Shown here: piece by piece, positions 31,078 through 34,629 of the stretch
Numbering within the stretch: position 1 is the stretch's first letter
How the letters are laid out: each line of letters opens with the position of its first letter
NCBI RefSeq assembly: GCF_010548145.1
Contig: NZ_JAAGLN010000056.1
Span: forward strand, 1 to 34,629
Length of the DNA: 34,629 nt
Reading direction: 5' to 3'
DNA from: Streptomyces sp. SID10853
GTDB taxonomy: Bacteria > Actinomycetota > Actinomycetes > Streptomycetales > Streptomycetaceae
Notes under the pieces: model-generated
The model's input: the letters and a program-made list of their open reading frames with translations, nothing else
Databases searched by the model: none
What the model was told of the DNA's origin: nothing
Position numbers and translations under genes: made by a program

Positions 31078-31584
31078 TCATACGTCGCGGCGCATGCACA
31101 CCCTCGGCCACCGGTCGAGACCGTGTGCCGCTTCCCGTGCCCGGATGTCCCGCAGGCCCGCGCCGATCTCGTGGTCGCCCAGCGGACGGAAGCCGCAGCG
31201 TGCGTAGTACGGCGCGTTCCACGGAACGTCGGTGAAGGTGGTGAGCGTCAGCGCGGGCACTCCGTCAGCCGCTGCCCGGTCCGCCAGACGGTCCAGCAGC
31301 GAGCGCCCGATGCCACGGCGCGCGCTGTCCGGGTGTACCGACACCTGCTCGACGTGGAGGTTGCCGTCGACGCGGTCCGCGATGAGGTACGCCACCGGGG
31401 AGTCCGCCCCGTCGGCCGCGACCCAGGCCAGCCCGGCGCGCCGGTAGCGGGCCAGTTCGTCCAGGGGCAGCGGCTCGTCGTCGGCGATTTCGGGCATACC
31501 GATGTCCCGGAAGCACTGTCCGGCCGCCCTCTCGATGTCCTGGAGGGCCGGCAGGTCGTCGATGTGAGCCGCTCTGACAGACAT
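31078..31584 (-). CDS. GNAT family N-acetyltransferase
   Basis: A 168-residue acetyltransferase. The acetyl-CoA-binding motif A is clear: VEQVSVHPDSARRGIGRSLL (Q/R-x-x-G-x-G/A), preceded by PVAYLIADRV and followed by ALTLTTFTDVPWNAPYYARC, a motif frequent in Streptomyces GNAT enzymes, and then GFRPLG. The substrate (an amine or protein N-terminus) cannot be told. ATG at 31584 begins the conserved RAAHIDDLPALQDIERA segment; the ribosome site is weak. It is convergent with SulP and divergent from the AraC regulator, sharing about 70 bases of promoter DNA with it. Confidence 0.9.
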   Translation of the reverse strand: MSVRAAHIDDLPALQDIERAAGQCFRDIGMPEIADDEPLPLDELARYRRAGLAWVAADGADSPVAYLIADRVDGNLHVEQVSVHPDSARRGIGRSLLDRLADRAAADGVPALTLTTFTDVPWNAPYYARCGFRPLGDHEIGAGLRDIRAREAAHGLDRWPRVCMRRDV

Positions 31585-31656
31585 GAGCCCATTGTCCCCG
31601 GTGGCCCATCGTGACTCGCCCTGGGATCTGTCGTGCCTGCCATAGGCTGTCGGCTG

Positions 31657-32418
31657 ATGCCGGACATCCGCCACCAGCCCATCGCTCCGACCCGGACCCA
31701 GAGACTGGCGACCGGGGCGGAGATCGACGCGCACCGGCACGACGACCACCAGATCGTCTATGCGGGCCGGGGCGTGCTGACCGTGACCGCCAGTACCGGG
31801 ACCTGGGTCGCGCCCGCCACCCGTGCCATCTGGGTTCCCGCCGGAACTGTCCACGCACACCAGGCGCACGGGGACCTGGAGATGCACCTGGTCGGCCTGG
31901 AGAAGGGGGACGACCCCATCGGGCTCGGGGAACCGACCGTGCTCGCCGTCGGGCCTCTGCTGCGTGAGCTGATCCTCGCGTACACCGACGCACCCCTCGA
32001 CGACAGTCCCCAGCGTGCCCGGCTGCGGGCCGTGCTGCTCGACCAGCTCCGTGTGTCACCCCACCAGCCGCTCCATCTGCCCACACCGACGTCGCCCCAA
32101 CTCCAGGACCTGTGCGCCCTGTTGAAGGCCGACCCCGGCGACAACCGTACGCTCGCCCAGCTCGGCCGGTGCGTCGGTGCCAGCAGCCGTACTCTGTCCC
32201 GGCTGTTCCGGGCCGACCTCAACATGACGTTCCCGCAGTGGCGCACGCAACTGCGCCTCCACCACGCCCTCGTACTCCTCGCCGAGAACACTCCGGTCAC
32301 GGCCACCGCCCATCAGTGCGGCTGGTCGTCCGCCAGTGCGTTCATCGACGTCTTCCACCGGACGTTCGGCCATACGCCCGGCACCCACCACGGCCCGCCC
32401 GCGTCACACCCAGGCTGA
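31657..32418 (+). CDS. AraC family transcriptional regulator with cupin domain
   Basis: A 253-residue regulator. The N-terminal cupin domain has HRHDDHQIVYAGRGVLTV followed by RAIWVPAGTVHAHQ near 58-71, typical of AraC_binding/cupin sensors. The C-terminal double helix-turn-helix reads LAQLGRCVGASSRTLSRLFR, then FPQWRTQLRLHHALVLL and HQCGWSSASAFIDVFHRTFG. ATG at 31657 lies 9 bases after TAGGCT (31643-31648), a possible -10, which suggests a leaderless message; GTG at 31633 is an alternative start. The divergent GNAT gene is the likeliest target. Confidence 0.9.
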   Translation: MPDIRHQPIAPTRTQRLATGAEIDAHRHDDHQIVYAGRGVLTVTASTGTWVAPATRAIWVPAGTVHAHQAHGDLEMHLVGLEKGDDPIGLGEPTVLAVGPLLRELILAYTDAPLDDSPQRARLRAVLLDQLRVSPHQPLHLPTPTSPQLQDLCALLKADPGDNRTLAQLGRCVGASSRTLSRLFRADLNMTFPQWRTQLRLHHALVLLAENTPVTATAHQCGWSSASAFIDVFHRTFGHTPGTHHGPPASHPG

Positions 32419-32450
32419 CGCGGCCCGCAGCCGGGGCGTCGCGGCCGGCG

Positions 32451-33263
32451 TCAGCCGTAGACCTGGCGGCCCAGCCACTGGCCGCCGTCGATCACCATCG
32501 TCGTACCGGTGATGTAGCGCGAGCGCTCCTCCAGCAGGAAGAGCGCGGCCTCCGCCACCTCCTCCGGGGTGGTGAAGCGCCCTGCGGGGACGCTGTCGAG
32601 TACCCGCGCCCGGGCTTCCGGTGTGGGCCACAGCGCGGCGCTCGCGCCCTCGGTCTCCGTCGGGCCGGGCGCGATGCAGTTGACCCGGACCCCGCGCGCG
32701 CCCCACTCGGCGGCGAGGGTACGGGTCATCGCCAGTACCCCGCCCTTGGCCGCCGCGCTGTGGACGGTGCCGGGGTGGCCGTGCCAGGCGTAGCCGGCGA
32801 TCACATTGACGATCGCCCCGTCCCCGGCGCCCAGCATGTGCGGTGCGGCGGCCCGGGTGGCGAAGAACGTGCCGTTGAGGACGATGTCGACCACGGCGCG
32901 CCAGCCGTTGGGCGACAGGTCCTCGGCGGGGACGACGAAGTTTCCGGCGGCGTTGTTGACCAGTGCGTCCAGGCGGCCGTGCCGGGCGGCAACCGCGTCG
33001 ATCGCGGCGGTCAGCGCGTCGGCGTCCCGGACGTCGACCGATGCGGTCTGCACGGTGCCGCCGTACTCCCCCGCGAGGCGCGCGGTCTCCGCCAGCGCGT
33101 CGGGGCGCCGGCCGAGCACCGCGACGGTCCCGCCCGCCGCGGCGTAGCGCAGGGCGATCGCCCTGCCGATGCCGGAACCGCCGCCGGTGACGACGGCGAC
33201 CCGGCCCGCGAGTTCAGCCGGGGAATTCTTCGCGGAGGGAGTGTTCACGGCGGAAGTACTCAT
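32451..33263 (-). CDS. SDR of the 2,4-dienoyl-CoA reductase type
   Basis: A 270-residue SDR. It has TGGGSGIGRA near 26-35 and NNAAGNF near 103-109, then Tyr158 in IAGYAWHG, Ser169 and Lys173 in HSAAAK, and IDGGQWL at the end. The normal YxxxK Tyr is replaced by Ser, with a Tyr exactly 11 residues earlier. The same spacing occurs in mitochondrial DECR1 (Tyr199, Ser210, Lys214), so an NADPH-dependent 2,4-dienoyl-CoA reductase role is well supported by motif. ATG at 33263 with AAGGAG lies inside the upstream acyl-CoA ligase gene (50-base overlap in another frame), so the two are co-transcribed and probably coupled. Fatty-acid or acyl-CoA degradation is likely. Confidence 0.9.
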   Translation of the reverse strand: MSTSAVNTPSAKNSPAELAGRVAVVTGGGSGIGRAIALRYAAAGGTVAVLGRRPDALAETARLAGEYGGTVQTASVDVRDADALTAAIDAVAARHGRLDALVNNAAGNFVVPAEDLSPNGWRAVVDIVLNGTFFATRAAAPHMLGAGDGAIVNVIAGYAWHGHPGTVHSAAAKGGVLAMTRTLAAEWGARGVRVNCIAPGPTETEGASAALWPTPEARARVLDSVPAGRFTTPEEVAEAALFLLEERSRYITGTTMVIDGGQWLGRQVYG

Positions 33264-34629
33264 CAGTCAGGGCTCCTTGGGTGGGGGCGGGACGGCCGGG
33301 GGCGTGACCGGCAGGGGCGGGACCATCGGGGGCGGGACCCGGCGGGTGGCCGGCGGTGGTGATCAGTGCGTCGACGGCCAGCAGGCCGTCCACGGCGACA
33401 CGGACGGGATTGAGCTCGGTCTCCAGCAGGCCGGGCTGTCCGGCGGCGAGCCGGGAGAGCCGCACGACGGTGTCGGCGAGCGCCCCGGTGTCGGCCGGCG
33501 GGCGTCCGCGCCACCCGTGCAACAGCGGTGCGCAGCGCAGTCGTTCGATCAGGCTCAGGGCGTCCGCGTGGGTGCAGGGCGCGAGGGCCAGGGCGCTGTC
33601 GCGCCAGAGTTCCGTTTCCGTGCCGCCCGCGCCGACCACGACAACCGGCCCGAACGACGGGTCACGCCGGGTGGCGACCACCATCTCGACGACGTGCGGA
33701 CGGCGGTCCAGCTGTTCGACCACGTACTGACCGGGCCCCAGGCGCAGTGACATCTCCCCAAAGGCGGCCTCCAGCGCGTCGGTGTCGGCCAGGCCGACCG
33801 CCACACCGCCGTGCTCGCTCTTGTGCTCCAGCCAGTCCGCCTTGAGGACGTACGGGGCGGTCAACCGCGCTGCGGCACACCGGAGTCCGGCCAGATCGGT
33901 GACGGGGAGCGCGGGCGGGAACGGGATGCCGGCGCCGGTCAGCAGGGTACGGGCGGCGAGGTAGCCGAAGCCGGCCGGCGCGGCGGCGGGAGACACGGCC
34001 ACCGGCGGGGCTGTCCCCCGGTCTCCCCACTGGTCACCCGGCTGGTCACCCGCCTGATCACCCACCTGATCTCCCCCCGGGCCCACCCTCGGATCCGCCT
34101 CCGGGTCCACCTCCGTGTCCGTCCACGCCCCGCCCGCCCTCACCGACGGACCGAGTCCGGCGAGGCGTGCCGCCGTGCCGAGTGCGCCGACGGCCGTCTC
34201 GATGTCCGCGTAGGTGGGCACACCCGCCGCGCGCAGGGCCTCGGTGGTCGGGGTGGACCGGGCCATCGAGTGCACCAGTACGGGAAGCCGGTGCCGTGCC
34301 GCCGAGCGGGACAGTTCCAGGGCCACTTCGGTCTCCCGGTCCTGCTGGGCCGGGATGTCGCGGCCGTAGCTGCCGAAGTATCCGCTCAGCAGGACGGCGT
34401 CGGCGCCACCGGACGCGGCCACCAGGTCCACGACCCTGGCGTAGGCGCCCAGGTCCTGCTCGCCGCCGCCGGCCAGATCGACCGGGTTGGCGGTCACGGC
34501 CTGCGGTGGCAGGCCGGTCGCGATCGCGGTCCTGGTCGCCTGCGCCAGCGGCTCCACCAGCAGTCCGGCGCGGGAGGCGAGGTCGACGGCGAGTGCGCCC
34601 TGTCCGCCGCTGTCGGTCACGACCGCGAC
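33214..34629 (-). CDS. Acyl-CoA ligase, ADP-forming type, C-terminal part (cut by window edge)
   Basis: The final 471 residues of an acetate--CoA ligase (ADP-forming)-like protein; the frame is open through the right edge and the N-terminal CoA-binding domain lies outside. Visible are the succinyl-CoA-ligase-like domain (VTANPVDLAGGGEQDLGAYA, VLLSGYFGSYGRD, PVLVHSMA) and the ATP-grasp domain (YVLKADWLEHKSEHGGVAVG, VVVVGAGGTETELWRDSALA, ETELNPVRVAVDG). Between them is a loop with GDQ repeats encoded by 12-base units. The tail (Pro/Ala/Gly-rich, then YFRREHSLREEF) overlaps the reductase start. The enzyme would activate a carboxylate to its CoA ester using ATP, giving substrate for the neighbouring reductase. 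Confidence 0.9.
   Translation of the reverse strand, partial: VAVVTDSGGQGALAVDLASRAGLLVEPLAQATRTAIATGLPPQAVTANPVDLAGGGEQDLGAYARVVDLVAASGGADAVLLSGYFGSYGRDIPAQQDRETEVALELSRSAARHRLPVLVHSMARSTPTTEALRAAGVPTYADIETAVGALGTAARLAGLGPSVRAGGAWTDTEVDPEADPRVGPGGDQVGDQAGDQPGDQWGDRGTAPPVAVSPAAAPAGFGYLAARTLLTGAGIPFPPALPVTDLAGLRCAAARLTAPYVLKADWLEHKSEHGGVAVGLADTDALEAAFGEMSLRLGPGQYVVEQLDRRPHVVEMVVATRRDPSFGPVVVVGAGGTETELWRDSALALAPCTHADALSLIERLRCAPLLHGWRGRPPADTGALADTVVRLSRLAAGQPGLLETELNPVRVAVDGLLAVDALITTAGHPPGPAPDGPAPAGHAPGRPAPTQGALTDEYFRREHSLREEFPG
34030..34077. repeat. 12-bp tandem repeat inside the acyl-CoA ligase gene
   Basis: Four units (CTGGTCACCCGG, CTGGTCACCCGC, CTGATCACCCAC, CTGATCTCCCCC) give GDQ-containing tetrapeptides in an interdomain loop. 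The unit is a multiple of three and keeps the frame. Confidence 0.8.

Overview
This is a very GC-rich window with actinomycete features: GTG and TTG starts, probable leaderless mRNAs, many TetR/GntR/MarR/MerR/AraC regulators, Tat export and long GC hairpins without T-tracts. It looks like chromosomal DNA of Streptomyces or a close relative, probably an accessory or arm region rather than the conserved core. There are about 30 intact genes, three transposase remnants and one probable oxygenase remnant. No tRNA, rRNA or CRISPR array was seen.

Left part (1-7.5 kb): a VOC/PhnB-like protein, an alpha/beta hydrolase and a membrane-anchored glutamate-synthase-like FMN/Fe-S oxidoreductase, all on the minus strand. 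Next comes a divergent TetR/SDR pair with two matching operator candidates around what looks like a leaderless promoter, then a secreted SLT-type lytic transglycosylase. The spacers here are long, strongly biased to C and A on the plus strand, and contain several tandem repeats.

7.5-12 kb: an IS110-family fragment, a small membrane protein plus SDR operon, a convergent TetR regulator, and a LysE-type exporter lying between two IS5-family remnants.

11.9-19 kb: a probable carbohydrate or sugar-acid catabolic locus. A DapA-type aldolase, a Gln-rich repeat mini-ORF and an SDR form a tight minus-strand operon. A Tat-exported GH2 glycosidase, a GntR regulator and an MFS transporter follow on the plus strand. 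The glycosidase has a TTGACA promoter with a perfect 14-bp palindrome just downstream of it, and is followed by a strong hairpin and an inverted repeat in front of the GntR gene.

19-28.7 kb: a four-gene minus-strand operon (MarR, DHA2 efflux pump, isochorismatase-like, PEBP-like) with a clear inverted-repeat operator at the MarR start. Beyond it lie a probable decayed FAD monooxygenase, a small secreted four-Cys protein, an intact FAD aromatic monooxygenase, an ABM-like protein, a translationally coupled pair of unrecognised genes (26.2-27.9 kb) and a DUF4389 membrane protein.

28.9-34.6 kb: a MerR regulator divergent from a SulP transporter across a perfect MerR-type operator, then a GNAT acetyltransferase, an AraC regulator, a 2,4-dienoyl-CoA-reductase-type SDR and an acyl-CoA ligase (ADP-forming type) that runs off the right edge. 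The last two overlap and suggest acyl-CoA metabolism.

The least explained elements are the coupled unknown pair at 26.2-27.9 kb and the repeat-built mini-ORF at 12.7-12.9 kb. All family calls were made by reading motifs; no database search was possible.
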